Shown here in pieces: positions 20,278 to 28,555 of a stretch of 64,000 nt of DNA (positions within the stretch are counted from its first letter, which is position 1; every line of letters starts with the position of its first letter). The position numbers and the translations under genes were made by a program. The DNA lies in the NCBI RefSeq assembly GCF_009363615.1, contig NZ_CP045384.1, positions 1,982,501-2,046,500 on the forward strand, read 5' to 3'. This DNA comes from Ruegeria sp. THAF33. GTDB taxonomy: Bacteria > Pseudomonadota > Alphaproteobacteria > Rhodobacterales > Rhodobacteraceae. The notes under the pieces are model-generated. The model worked only from the letters and a program-made list of their open reading frames with translations. It did not search any database and was not told the DNA's origin.

Positions 20278-21153
20278 TCAGGCCTTCGCAACTGCCGGCG
20301 TAACTGGTGTCAACGCTTCTGCCTGTTTGCGCACCAGTTGGGCCAAGATGGCTTCGCCCGGACAGGACGGAATCGAGGCGATTGCGCCGCTTAAGATATC
20401 ATTCAACCGCTGTATTGCGCCCTTTATGCCAAACTGCTCGACCGCACTTGGACGACCGTGAAGATCATCCTGCCCGGCAGGCTTGCCAAGTGTCTTTTCA
20501 TCGTAAAGCGCATCCCGAAGATCATCTGCGACCTGATAGGCTTCGCCAATCCGTGCACCCAATTCATACCAAGGTTCAGCATCGTGCCCGGCGGCAACGG
20601 CTCCCATTTGAGTCGCTGCAACAAACAACGCACCGGTCTTTGACCGGTGATACGCGCCCAGATCAATGTTTTGCTCGCTCTCCCATCCTTGCCCGGCACA
20701 GATGCCATTCGGCATTCCCGTCTGCTGCGCTAACAAGGACAGTAGCCCCAGTGCGCGTTGCGGTTCATGCGTGGCGGCGCGTGTCAGAATGTCAAAGGCC
20801 AAGATGATCAAGCTGTCACCGGTCAAAACCGCCAAAGGTTCTGAGAACGAACGGTGAACAGATGGCTTGCCGCGACGGATGTCCGCGTTGTCGAAACAGG
20901 GCAAATCATCGTGAACAAGACTCGCACAATGGATAATCTCGAGCGCAGCCGCGGCAGCTTCTGCTACGGCGGGTCTATCGTCACCACAGGCCAGCGCGAC
21001 AGACATCAAGATCGTCGGACGCACCCGCGCGCCGCCAGGAAAGCAAGCATAGTCCAAGGCCCTTGCAAGCTGATCCGGTGCTGGGGCAACCCTTGCGCGA
21101 GCAATGTTCTGCTGTATCGCACTATCGATCCTTGCCTTCAGTTCCATGCGCAT
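20278..21153 (-). CDS. crtE: Geranylgeranyl diphosphate synthase CrtE
   Basis: A 291-residue trans-prenyltransferase that makes C20 geranylgeranyl diphosphate for carotenoids and the bacteriochlorophyll tail. The first Asp-rich motif is in [15 protein letters not shown] and the second in [10 protein letters not shown] start two codons downstream (21147) is better spaced from an AGGGA ribosome site and is equally possible. It is the first gene of the leftward carotenoid/bch/puf superoperon and diverges from crtD across PpsR-like sites. Confidence 0.95.
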   Translation of the reverse strand: MRMELKARIDSAIQQNIARARVAPAPDQLARALDYACFPGGARVRPTILMSVALACGDDRPAVAEAAAAALEIIHCASLVHDDLPCFDNADIRRGKPSVHRSFSEPLAVLTGDSLIILAFDILTRAATHEPQRALGLLSLLAQQTGMPNGICAGQGWESEQNIDLGAYHRSKTGALFVAATQMGAVAAGHDAEPWYELGARIGEAYQVADDLRDALYDEKTLGKPAGQDDLHGRPSAVEQFGIKGAIQRLNDILSGAIASIPSCPGEAILAQLVRKQAEALTPVTPAVAKA

Positions 21154-21176
21154 CCCTTTGCTCTGACAACCCAGTG

Positions 21177-21218
21177 TGAAAGTTTAAATTGACACAATGG
21201 TGTAAATTACACTGGACA
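21177..21218. promoter_or_regulatory. PpsR/CrtJ sites in the crtE-crtD divergent promoter
   Basis: A perfect TGT-N12-ACA (TGTAAATTACACTGGACA) lies at 21201-21218. An imperfect partner TGA-N12-ACA lies at 21177-21194, 6 bp away. Shifting the partner two bases left gives TGT-N12-TGA with 8-bp spacing, so the exact register is uncertain. The pair occupies most of the 93-bp gap between crtE and crtD and would repress both directions. Confidence 0.8.
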
Positions 21219-21246
21219 GTTATCCGTTCGGAGTCAACAATTCCTT

Positions 21247-22827
21247 ATGAGCGCGAAACAAACGCATATGCGCCACGCGGTGGTCATCGGCGCGGGCATT
21301 GGCGGCCTGTGCAGCGCCGCGCGGATGTGTGCGTCCGGGTTCAGTGTGACTGTTCTCGAACGACAGGCCGATCCGGGCGGAAAGGTCAGGACTCTTCCCT
21401 CTGAAAGTGGCGCTGTTGATGCGGGCCCGACTGTTTTGACCCTCAGGCATATATTCGACGACGTTTTCGAAAGTTTGGGTGAGCGGCTGGATGATCATCT
21501 GGGGTTGGAAAAGCTGCCAACTATCGCTCGGCATTTCTGGCCCGATGGAACCCAGCTTGATCTGCACGACCGACTGGATGCGAACCGCAAAGCGATTGAA
21601 GAATTTGCCGGACCCAGGGCAGAGGCGGAATTCATGCACTTTAACGCTGAAACCAAAGCCCTATTCGTTGCCCTGAACCCGGCCATGATGGAGAAACCGC
21701 AGCCCTCGCCCGTAGAACTTGCGGCTACGTTTATTCGACACCCCGCTTTGCTTGCGGCAATGGCACCAACACAAAGCCTTCGCGGGAAGCTGGCGCACAG
21801 GTTCAGTGACCCGCGTCTTGCTCAATTGTTCAACCGGTATGCAACCTATGTTGGTGGTCTGCCGCACCAGTCTCCGGCATTGCTAAGCCTTATTTGGCAA
21901 GCCGAAGCAGCAGGCGTTTGGTCGGTTAAGAGCGGTATGCAGTCCCTGCCAAAGGCGCTGGAGGCGTTGTGCAAGAGGCACGGTACACGTTTTCAGTATG
22001 ACACCGAGGTGACTTCGGTGTCTTGCGAAGACGGCCACGTTAAAGGTGTCGAATACAACGGCGGGGCTACAATCGAGACAGATCTCGTGATCTTCAACGG
22101 GGATCCCCGCGCGCTGGCTAAAGGGGCGCTGGGGCCGGATGTGACTGGTGTCGCTCAGCAGACACTGAACACCCCGCGCAGCCTGTCAGCGGTGGTGTGG
22201 AGTTTCGATGCAGTCCCGCGTGGTCTGGATCTGGAGCATCACAACGTTTTCTTCACCGATCCGAGCAGTCCGGAGTTTGAAGAATTGCAAGCCGGTCTCT
22301 TTCCCCGCCAGCAGTCGATTTATGTTTGCGCGCAAGACCGCGGACCGGTCATGCAAAAGTCCCCCGGGGTGCGCGAACGGTTCGAGATCATTCTGAACGC
22401 CCCGCCCCTTGGCACCGGCCCTGCACCCGATATGGAGTTCCAGATATGCCAAACGCGTACTTTCGACGTGCTTCGCCGCTTCGGCCTGACCTTCGATCCG
22501 CTACCGGGGCAAGCCAACCTGACTCGACCGGCGGATTTCGAGGCTCTGTTCCCCGAGAGCAGCGGATCACTCTACGGTCAGAGCCCGCATGGGCTGACGG
22601 CAGCGCTAAAGCGCCCGCGGGCGCGGACATCGATCAAGGGCCTGTATCTGGTGGGCGGCGGCACACATCCGGGTGCCGGTCTGCCGATGGCTGCGCTCTC
22701 CGCCCGGCACGCGGTCGAGACGATCATGCAAGACCAAACTTCGCCCTCAATGTCCCGTCCAACGGCTACGCCTGGTGGTATGTCGACGGGATCAGCGACG
22801 ATCAGAGCCGGGCAATCTCGATCATAG
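21247..22827 (+). CDS. crtD: Hydroxyneurosporene (methoxyneurosporene) desaturase CrtD
   Basis: A 526-residue FAD-dependent carotenoid 3,4-desaturase of the CrtI superfamily. The N-terminal dinucleotide motif is VVIGAGIGGLCSAARMCASG, and the C-terminal GLYLVGGGTHPGAGLPMAAL is the family signature. The last ~35 residues are Ser/Thr/Gly-rich and are read from DNA that in another frame encodes the conserved N-terminus of CrtC, so they are probably a by-product of the overlap. It acts after CrtC and before CrtF in the spheroidene route. Confidence 0.94.
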   Translation: MSAKQTHMRHAVVIGAGIGGLCSAARMCASGFSVTVLERQADPGGKVRTLPSESGAVDAGPTVLTLRHIFDDVFESLGERLDDHLGLEKLPTIARHFWPDGTQLDLHDRLDANRKAIEEFAGPRAEAEFMHFNAETKALFVALNPAMMEKPQPSPVELAATFIRHPALLAAMAPTQSLRGKLAHRFSDPRLAQLFNRYATYVGGLPHQSPALLSLIWQAEAAGVWSVKSGMQSLPKALEALCKRHGTRFQYDTEVTSVSCEDGHVKGVEYNGGATIETDLVIFNGDPRALAKGALGPDVTGVAQQTLNTPRSLSAVVWSFDAVPRGLDLEHHNVFFTDPSSPEFEELQAGLFPRQQSIYVCAQDRGPVMQKSPGVRERFEIILNAPPLGTGPAPDMEFQICQTRTFDVLRRFGLTFDPLPGQANLTRPADFEALFPESSGSLYGQSPHGLTAALKRPRARTSIKGLYLVGGGTHPGAGLPMAALSARHAVETIMQDQTSPSMSRPTATPGGMSTGSATIRAGQSRS

Positions 22828-23660
22828 CATTCATCGGTTCGGTTTTTTCGCCGTGGTACCGTTGGTCGGGTCGCAAAGACCCGGAAAACCATGTCTGTAT
22901 CAACGTGGCCACTTACGGGCCGGGCGGGCGGTTTACCATGACGGACCGCGGCAGGTCGGCCTTGCGATTGACGCGCGACAGCATGACCGTTGGCCCCTCT
23001 TCGCTCAGGTGGGACGGTGACAAGCTGATCATCGACATCAATGAGATGGGGGCTCCACCAATAATCTCGCCTGTTCGGGGACAGGTGGTTCTGGAACCGA
23101 CAGCCCTGACCGATGTGGAACTGCCGCTGACCCCTGATAATACCCATATCTGGCGACCGTTTGCCCCAACCGCACGGATCGATGTCGATCTGACAGCCAC
23201 AGGCTGGCAGTGGACTGGGCATGGGTATTTCGACGCAAATTTCGGTACCCGCGCGCTGGAGGATGATTTCGCGTACTGGACATGGGGCCGCTTCCCGGCA
23301 GCCGACGGAAGCACCTGTTTTTATGATGCCCAACGGCTGGATGGCTCAACCTTGAGCCAGGCCATTACTTTCCATTCCGATGGCTCCGCTAAAAAGGCTC
23401 CGTTGCCACCCAAGGCGCAGTTGAACCGCAGCCTTTGGGCCGTCCGACGAGAAACGCGGGCAGACAAAGGATATCGCCCACAACAGGTGATGAACATGCT
23501 GGATGCACCATTCTACTCGCGTGCTATGGTCAGAACTCAACTGGGCGGAGTGGAAACAACCGGCGTGTATGAAGCGCTGGACTTACGCAGATTTCGGTCT
23601 CCGTTGTTGAAACCAATGTTGGCCTTGCGAGTCCCACGCCGCGCAAGCTGGACCTTTTAG
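22731..23660 (+). CDS. crtC: Hydroxyneurosporene synthase (carotenoid 1,2-hydratase) CrtC, start unresolved
   Basis: CrtC adds water to the 1,2 double bond of neurosporene or lycopene. Homology begins at about 22731 (RPNFALNVPSNGYAWWYVDG) and continues through AFIGSVFSPWYRWSGR to the stop. No ATG, GTG or TTG occurs in this frame between 22446 and about 22900. The first ~95 bp overlap crtD out of frame. A Rhodobacter-like short start (MIAFIGSVF…) would fall on ATC at 22821, right at the crtD TAG. An ATG at 22726 is in the crtD frame. So CrtC uses a rare start, is reached by frameshift, or the sequence has an indel. The product call is firm; the start is not. Confidence 0.85.
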   Translation, partial: RPNFALNVPSNGYAWWYVDGISDDQSRAISIIAFIGSVFSPWYRWSGRKDPENHVCINVATYGPGGRFTMTDRGRSALRLTRDSMTVGPSSLRWDGDKLIIDINEMGAPPIISPVRGQVVLEPTALTDVELPLTPDNTHIWRPFAPTARIDVDLTATGWQWTGHGYFDANFGTRALEDDFAYWTWGRFPAADGSTCFYDAQRLDGSTLSQAITFHSDGSAKKAPLPPKAQLNRSLWAVRRETRADKGYRPQQVMNMLDAPFYSRAMVRTQLGGVETTGVYEALDLRRFRSPLLKPMLALRVPRRASWTF

Positions 23661-24139
23661 GTTTCGATCGGAGGCGGGCTATTGGCAACTTCGGGGTTTA
23701 GTTGGAGCACCGACCAATTCAACGCTGCCGCGACACTGACCCAAGCCAGATAGGGAACGAAGAGTACACCTGCCCAAGTATCGACGGACCAAAGCGCAAG
23801 CATGGTCGCCGCCACCGCAACCCAAAGCGCGGACAGCACCACCATTCCAGCCCGCAAACGCCGCAAGCCAAAGAAGACCGGCGTCCAAAGCGTGTTGATC
23901 GCGATCTGCAACCCCCAAAGTGCCAGCGCGAGGCTTGCATCACCAGCCACCGCAGCACGGGCCCCTGCCCAGCTCATACAAACGTAAAGTGTCGTCCAGG
24001 CCACCGGGAATAACCAGTTCGGCGGTGTCCACGATGGCTTTCGCAGGTCACGATACCACTGGCCCGGCGGAAACATACCGCCAGTCGCACCGGCTGCAGC
24101 ACAAGCCGCAAAGAAGATCAGAAAATACAGAATAAACAT
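23657..24139 (-). CDS. tspO: TspO/MBR family tryptophan-rich sensory protein
   Basis: A 160-residue outer- or envelope-membrane protein with five hydrophobic helices and the family stretch PSWTPPNWLFPVAWTTLYV. In Rhodobacter, TspO binds tetrapyrroles and negatively modulates photopigment gene expression. I use the ATG at 24139, which overlaps the crtB stop (TAATG); longer starts would lie within crtB. Its end overlaps the convergent crtC end by 4 bp. The crtI-crtB-tspO order is typical of the family. Confidence 0.93.
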   Translation of the reverse strand: MFILYFLIFFAACAAAGATGGMFPPGQWYRDLRKPSWTPPNWLFPVAWTTLYVCMSWAGARAAVAGDASLALALWGLQIAINTLWTPVFFGLRRLRAGMVVLSALWVAVAATMLALWSVDTWAGVLFVPYLAWVSVAAALNWSVLQLNPEVANSPPPIET

Positions 24140-25182
24140 TATCTTGCATGCGTCCGTACTGAGGCCATTGTGTGCTGTCGCCGGGCGTTTTCCGACGTCT
24201 GCAACTGCGCAAAGGCTGTGTACAACGTATCGCTCCAATCCGTTTGAGCGGGACGGTTATGCGCCGCAGCGTCCACCAGAAAAGCGGTTTCAGGCAAGGG
24301 CCGAGCGTATAGGCGAGGTGACCGAGGCGCAACCGCGCTCAACGCAGTGCGGCACAGGGACCACATCAGCCAGCCGAGTTTTTGCCCCTGCCCCGTCCGT
24401 GCACGCTGCGACACGCTGTCAAAACCGGACTTGCGAATTTGCCCGCCGATACCGGCATAAACAAAACGCGCGGCATAAATTCCCGGGCGACATTGCAATG
24501 GCAGTTCCGCAATTCCCGTCTCTGACCGCACATACAAATCTTGCGCGTGTTTCAATAACCGAGAGACACAGATGCGTATGCCCGGCTCGGCGCGTGGATC
24601 TGCCATGAAAGCATCCGCGTCGACGCCTTCGTGCTTAAGCCAATTCAACGGCAGGTAAAGACGGTTTTCACGCGCATCCTCACCAACATCGCGGGCGATG
24701 TTGGTTAATTGCATGGCGACACCGAGATCACAGGCCCGCGCCAGGGCGTCGGCGTTGCGCTCGCCCATAAGCACAGACATCATCACACCCACGGCGCTCG
24801 CGACCCGTGCGGAATACGCGATCAGATCTGAGATATCATCGTAACGCCGCTCCATCGCGTCCCAAGCGAGGCCTTCCAGCAAGGCTTCGGGCAAGGCGCG
24901 GGGCATCTCATACCCCTGCACCAGCGCCGCAAACGCCCGGTCTGGTGCCGCGTTACGCGGGCGCCCGGCATAGACCAGCTCCAATCGTTCTTTCAGCATC
25001 AGAACGGCGGCGGCCTTTTCGGTTTTCAGATCAACCTCGTCATCCGCCAGCCTACAGAAAGCATAGAGCGCCAGCGCCGGATCGCGCACTGACTGTGGCA
25101 GCAGCTTGGAGGCCGCATGGAAAGACAAGGACCCGTGCCGGATCGCATCCCGGCAAAACTGCATATCCTGCGGGTCGATCAT
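24139..25182 (-). CDS. crtB: Phytoene synthase CrtB
   Basis: A 347-residue squalene/phytoene synthase that condenses two GGPP to 15-cis-phytoene. The two Asp-rich substrate-Mg motifs are visible: LADDEVD near residues 46-52 and NIARDVGEDARENRLYLP near 171-188. The start overlaps the crtI stop by 4 bases. The C-terminal ~50 residues are less conserved. Confidence 0.95.
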   Translation of the reverse strand: MIDPQDMQFCRDAIRHGSLSFHAASKLLPQSVRDPALALYAFCRLADDEVDLKTEKAAAVLMLKERLELVYAGRPRNAAPDRAFAALVQGYEMPRALPEALLEGLAWDAMERRYDDISDLIAYSARVASAVGVMMSVLMGERNADALARACDLGVAMQLTNIARDVGEDARENRLYLPLNWLKHEGVDADAFMADPRAEPGIRICVSRLLKHAQDLYVRSETGIAELPLQCRPGIYAARFVYAGIGGQIRKSGFDSVSQRARTGQGQKLGWLMWSLCRTALSAVAPRSPRLYARPLPETAFLVDAAAHNRPAQTDWSDTLYTAFAQLQTSENARRQHTMASVRTHAR

Positions 25183-26729
25183 CGTACTCTCACCGGATCA
25201 GGGACGAGTTTCGCCAACACCTCGGCACTGCTGACCACGCCCGGCAAGCCCGCGCCTGGATGTGTACCTGCACCAACCAGATACAGCCCTTTTGCTTCTT
25301 CGCTGATGTTGTGCGGCCGAAACCATGCGCTTTGAAGGATGCGGGGCTCAATTGAAAACCCGCAGCCCAAAGGTGACAAGTAGCGGTCGCGGAACGTGTC
25401 CGGCGTGAATACCTCGGACGCTGTCAGGTGCTGGCCCAACCCCGGTAAAAGCTGATCCTCCAGCACCGCTTGCACGCGCAGGCGGTAGGTCTCGGCATGC
25501 GTGACCCAATCAACAGAACTGTCATGCCCCAGATGCGGCACGGGGCTGAGGGCATAAAAGGTGTCATCCCCCTCCGGCGCTGCGGTCGGATCGGTCAGCG
25601 ACGGGCGATGGATATAAAGGCTCATATCCTCAGCCAGATAGCCCTTTTGGAAGATATCGTTTATCAGCCCGCGATAGCGCGGCCCGTTCATGATCGTGTG
25701 GTGCCCAACATCGGGCCACAGATTGCGGGTGCGTTTGGTTCCAAAATACCAAACGAACAGACCCATGGACCAACGGGTGCGCTTTAGCCGGGCATCGGTC
25801 CAGCGTTTGCGCCCGGTTTTACGCAGAAGCTTGGTGTAGGTATGGCCCGGGTCGGCGTTGGAGACGACGATGTCTGCGTTGATCACCTCTCCAGAGGTTA
25901 GCTTCACACCTTGCGCCGCGCCACCAGAGATCAGAATCTCATCCACCTCAGCATTCTGGCGCACAAGCCCGCCCTGATCGCGAACGACACTGCGCATGGC
26001 TTCGGCAATAGCCGCGACACCGCCAATGGCGTAATGCACGCCAAACGCCTTTTCCAAATGGCTGACCAGAATATACATCGAGGTCACCTGCGTCGGGTCT
26101 CCGCCAATGAACAGAGGATGAAAGCTGAACGCCATCCTCAGGCGCGGGTCCTTGAACCGCCGCGCTGCGTGGGCATAGACCGAGCGATCCGCGCGCATCC
26201 GGGCGAAGGTCGGCAGGACCTTGATCAGGTCCCAAAGACGGTTCATCGGACGACGTCCGAGATCTTCGAAGCCAAAGAGATAGCGCGCTTCGCTGTCCTT
26301 TAGGAACTTGCGCAAGCCCTTCACATCGCCAGGCGACAGGCGTGCGACTTCGGCCTCCATTTCATCAGCGCCCTGCCGCGCTGCAAACTTCGAGCCATCC
26401 GGCCAGCGGATTTCGTAGAACGGGTCCAGCGCGACCAAGTTCACGTCCTCGTCAAAGTCGCGCGCGCAATCGGCCCAAAGGTCGCGAAATACCTCGGGCA
26501 CAGTTACAATCGTAGGACCCAGATCAAACCGATGTCCCTCGCGCCAGATAGCAGAGCCGCGTCCACCGGGCATATCCAGCCGGTCCAGAACGCTGACACG
26601 GTAGCCTTTCGCCCCCAGCCGCATCGCAGCCGCCAATCCCCCCAATCCCGCACCGATCACCACGGCATGAGACCGATCATCCCCAACAGGGATCGCGTCT
26701 TGGGTCAGTTGCGCGTCAAGGCGAGTCAT
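25179..26729 (-). CDS. crtI: Phytoene desaturase CrtI
   Basis: A 516-residue FAD enzyme that introduces three (neurosporene) or more double bonds into phytoene. The N-terminal FAD motif is VVIGAGLGGLAAAMRLGAKG, and the C-terminal signature is GLYLVGAGTHPGAGLPGV. Its ATG lies 17 bp from a PpsR site at 26747-26764, so repressor binding would directly cover its promoter. It is first in crtI-crtB-tspO and diverges from crtA. Confidence 0.96.
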   Translation of the reverse strand: MTRLDAQLTQDAIPVGDDRSHAVVIGAGLGGLAAAMRLGAKGYRVSVLDRLDMPGGRGSAIWREGHRFDLGPTIVTVPEVFRDLWADCARDFDEDVNLVALDPFYEIRWPDGSKFAARQGADEMEAEVARLSPGDVKGLRKFLKDSEARYLFGFEDLGRRPMNRLWDLIKVLPTFARMRADRSVYAHAARRFKDPRLRMAFSFHPLFIGGDPTQVTSMYILVSHLEKAFGVHYAIGGVAAIAEAMRSVVRDQGGLVRQNAEVDEILISGGAAQGVKLTSGEVINADIVVSNADPGHTYTKLLRKTGRKRWTDARLKRTRWSMGLFVWYFGTKRTRNLWPDVGHHTIMNGPRYRGLINDIFQKGYLAEDMSLYIHRPSLTDPTAAPEGDDTFYALSPVPHLGHDSSVDWVTHAETYRLRVQAVLEDQLLPGLGQHLTASEVFTPDTFRDRYLSPLGCGFSIEPRILQSAWFRPHNISEEAKGLYLVGAGTHPGAGLPGVVSSAEVLAKLVPDPVRVR

Positions 26730-26746
26730 GCGTTAGCAGTCCAATC

Positions 26747-26764
26747 TGTTCACTTAAATTGACA
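26747..26764. promoter_or_regulatory. PpsR/CrtJ binding site at the crtI promoter
   Basis: TGTTCACTTAAATTGACA fits TGT-N12-ACA and lies 17 bp upstream of the crtI start codon. The second site in this gap is 36 bp away, which is not the 8-bp cooperative spacing, so this copy probably serves crtI. Confidence 0.83.
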
Positions 26765-26800
26765 CACTCCATCAAAAGTCTTCCGGTTTTGACGTTAATA

Positions 26801-26818
26801 TGTCAATCTAAATTGACA
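26801..26818. promoter_or_regulatory. PpsR/CrtJ binding site at the crtA promoter
   Basis: TGTCAATCTAAATTGACA is a near-perfect palindrome fitting TGT-N12-ACA. It ends only 4 bp before the GGAGG ribosome site of crtA. A TTGACG resembling a -35 box starts at 26789. It should control crtA-bchI-bchD-bchO. Confidence 0.86.
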
Positions 26819-26834
26819 CCATGGAGGTTCGATC

Positions 26835-27551
26835 ATTCAAGTCGCAACCCTGAGCCTGTTTCGTTTCGACGGCGTTTTCAGCCGTCTCGGTGCCTTTGCT
26901 ATGATGGGCTTGGCACGCTGGCCGTTGTCGCGACTCAACGGACTGGAATTCTGGAAACTCTGCGGCTCTGGCACCGGCGAAGGGTTTACGCCGCGCCCCA
27001 ATACCGCCGTTTGGGCTGTCTTATGTGTCTGGTCAGATGAGAAAACGGCGCAGAGCCTCCTGAAATCCGCCAGCCCGTTCAGATGGTATCGAAACCATGC
27101 TTGCGAACATTGGACCGTGTTCCTGCGCCCGATCTCATCCCGCGGCGCTTGGTCGGGGCAGAACCCGTTCCATGTCGACAGCCCGACGCCCACCGGGTCG
27201 CTCACCGCAGCACTCACGCGCGCGACGCTGAAGCCGAAGATTCTGATGCGGTTCTGGCGCAGGGTGCCAGATATCAGCCAGATGATCGGCGCGAACTCGG
27301 ATGTGCTGATGAAAGTTGGGTTGGGAGAGGTACCGTTCCTCCATCAAATCACGTTCTCGATCTGGCCAGATACCGGATCGATGGCCGCTTTCGCCCGTCA
27401 CCCCGGCCCACACTCCGAGGCCGTCAAAGCGGTGCGCGAAGGCAATTGGTTCCGCGAAGAGCTTTACGCAAGGTTCGACGTCATAAACGAAGCCGGCCAC
27501 TGGGAAGGGAAGCACCCAGTGGTCTTGAAGGAGGGTCAGGACAACACATGA
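26835..27551 (+). CDS. crtA: Spheroidene monooxygenase CrtA (putative ATT start)
   Basis: CrtA inserts the keto group at C-2 to give spheroidenone, the main carotenoid of oxic-grown Rhodobacteraceae. The family N-terminus (QVATLSLFRFDG, then MMGLARW and GSGTGEGFTPRPNTAVWA) is encoded from 26838. The only in-frame ATG (26901) would delete about 22 conserved residues. ATT at 26835 sits 7 nt after GGAGG and would give a 238-residue protein with the expected Met-Gln-Val start. An out-of-frame ATG at 26821 stops after ten codons. The 3' end overlaps bchI (ATGA). Confidence 0.87.
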   Translation: MQVATLSLFRFDGVFSRLGAFAMMGLARWPLSRLNGLEFWKLCGSGTGEGFTPRPNTAVWAVLCVWSDEKTAQSLLKSASPFRWYRNHACEHWTVFLRPISSRGAWSGQNPFHVDSPTPTGSLTAALTRATLKPKILMRFWRRVPDISQMIGANSDVLMKVGLGEVPFLHQITFSIWPDTGSMAAFARHPGPHSEAVKAVREGNWFREELYARFDVINEAGHWEGKHPVVLKEGQDNT

Positions 27552-28555
27552 CGCACGCGTTTCCATTCTCCGCAATTGTTGGTCAGGATCAGATGAAGCT
27601 TGCCATGATCCTGACGGCGATTGATCCGAAACTGGGCGGGGTCCTTGTTTTTGGCGACAGGGGCACCGGCAAATCTACTGCCGTCCGCGCGTTGGCCGCT
27701 TTGCTGCCACCGATCTCGGCGGTTGAGGGCTGCCCGGTGCAATCCGCAACACGGTCCGCTTGCCCGGATTGGGTCGAGGTGGCTGAGGACGCGCAGTTGC
27801 TGGACTATCCCACCCCCGTCATCGATCTGCCTTTGGGCGCGACCGAAGATCGGGTGACGGGCGCTTTGGACATCGAGCGCGCTTTGGTGAATGGCGAGAA
27901 AGCCTTTCAACCGGGCCTACTGGCGCAAGCGAACCGCGGGTATCTGTACATTGATGAGGTCAACTTGTTGGAAGATCACCTTGTCGATCTGCTTCTGGAT
28001 GTGGCCCAGACCGGAGAGAATGTGGTCGAGCGCGAGGGGCTATCGATCCGCCATCCGGCTCGGTTCGTTTTGGTGGGGTCGGGCAACCCCGAAGAAGGCG
28101 AGCTGCGTCCGCAATTGCTGGACCGGTTTGGCCTGTCGGTCGAAGTACGGTCACCTGATGATATCGAACAAAGGGTCGAAGTGGTACAACGCCGGGATGC
28201 GTTTGAGTTGCAGCCCGACAAGTTTCTGAAGAAGTGGCACCGCGAGGATACCCGTGTGCGCAAAGCCATCCTGACCGCGCGCGAAACCCAGCCAGACATC
28301 AAAATCCGCAAGCGCGAACTACGCGACTGCGCGGAACTGTGCATTGCGCTCGGCTCGGACGGGTTGCGTGGAGAACTGACCCTTGTTCGCGCCTGCCGTG
28401 CATTGGCGGCTTACGAAGGCGCGGCCTCGGTCACGCGTCGGCACATCCGTCGTATTGCGCCAATCGCGCTGGCCCACCGCCTGCGCCGCGACCCGATGGA
28501 CGAGGCCGGTTCGGTCGCTCGTGTCCGCCGTGCCTTGGATGAGGTTTTGGGATGA
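27548..28555 (+). CDS. bchI: Magnesium chelatase ATPase subunit BchI
   Basis: A 335-residue AAA+ ATPase that with BchD drives Mg insertion into protoporphyrin IX on BchH. Walker A is GDRGTGKST and Walker B is in YLYIDEVNLLEDH, followed by GSGNPEEGELRPQLLDRFG. The ATG at 27548 overlaps the crtA stop (ATGA); longer in-frame starts lie inside crtA. Its stop overlaps the bchD start by 4 bases. Confidence 0.97.
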   Translation: MTHAFPFSAIVGQDQMKLAMILTAIDPKLGGVLVFGDRGTGKSTAVRALAALLPPISAVEGCPVQSATRSACPDWVEVAEDAQLLDYPTPVIDLPLGATEDRVTGALDIERALVNGEKAFQPGLLAQANRGYLYIDEVNLLEDHLVDLLLDVAQTGENVVEREGLSIRHPARFVLVGSGNPEEGELRPQLLDRFGLSVEVRSPDDIEQRVEVVQRRDAFELQPDKFLKKWHREDTRVRKAILTARETQPDIKIRKRELRDCAELCIALGSDGLRGELTLVRACRALAAYEGAASVTRRHIRRIAPIALAHRLRRDPMDEAGSVARVRRALDEVLG

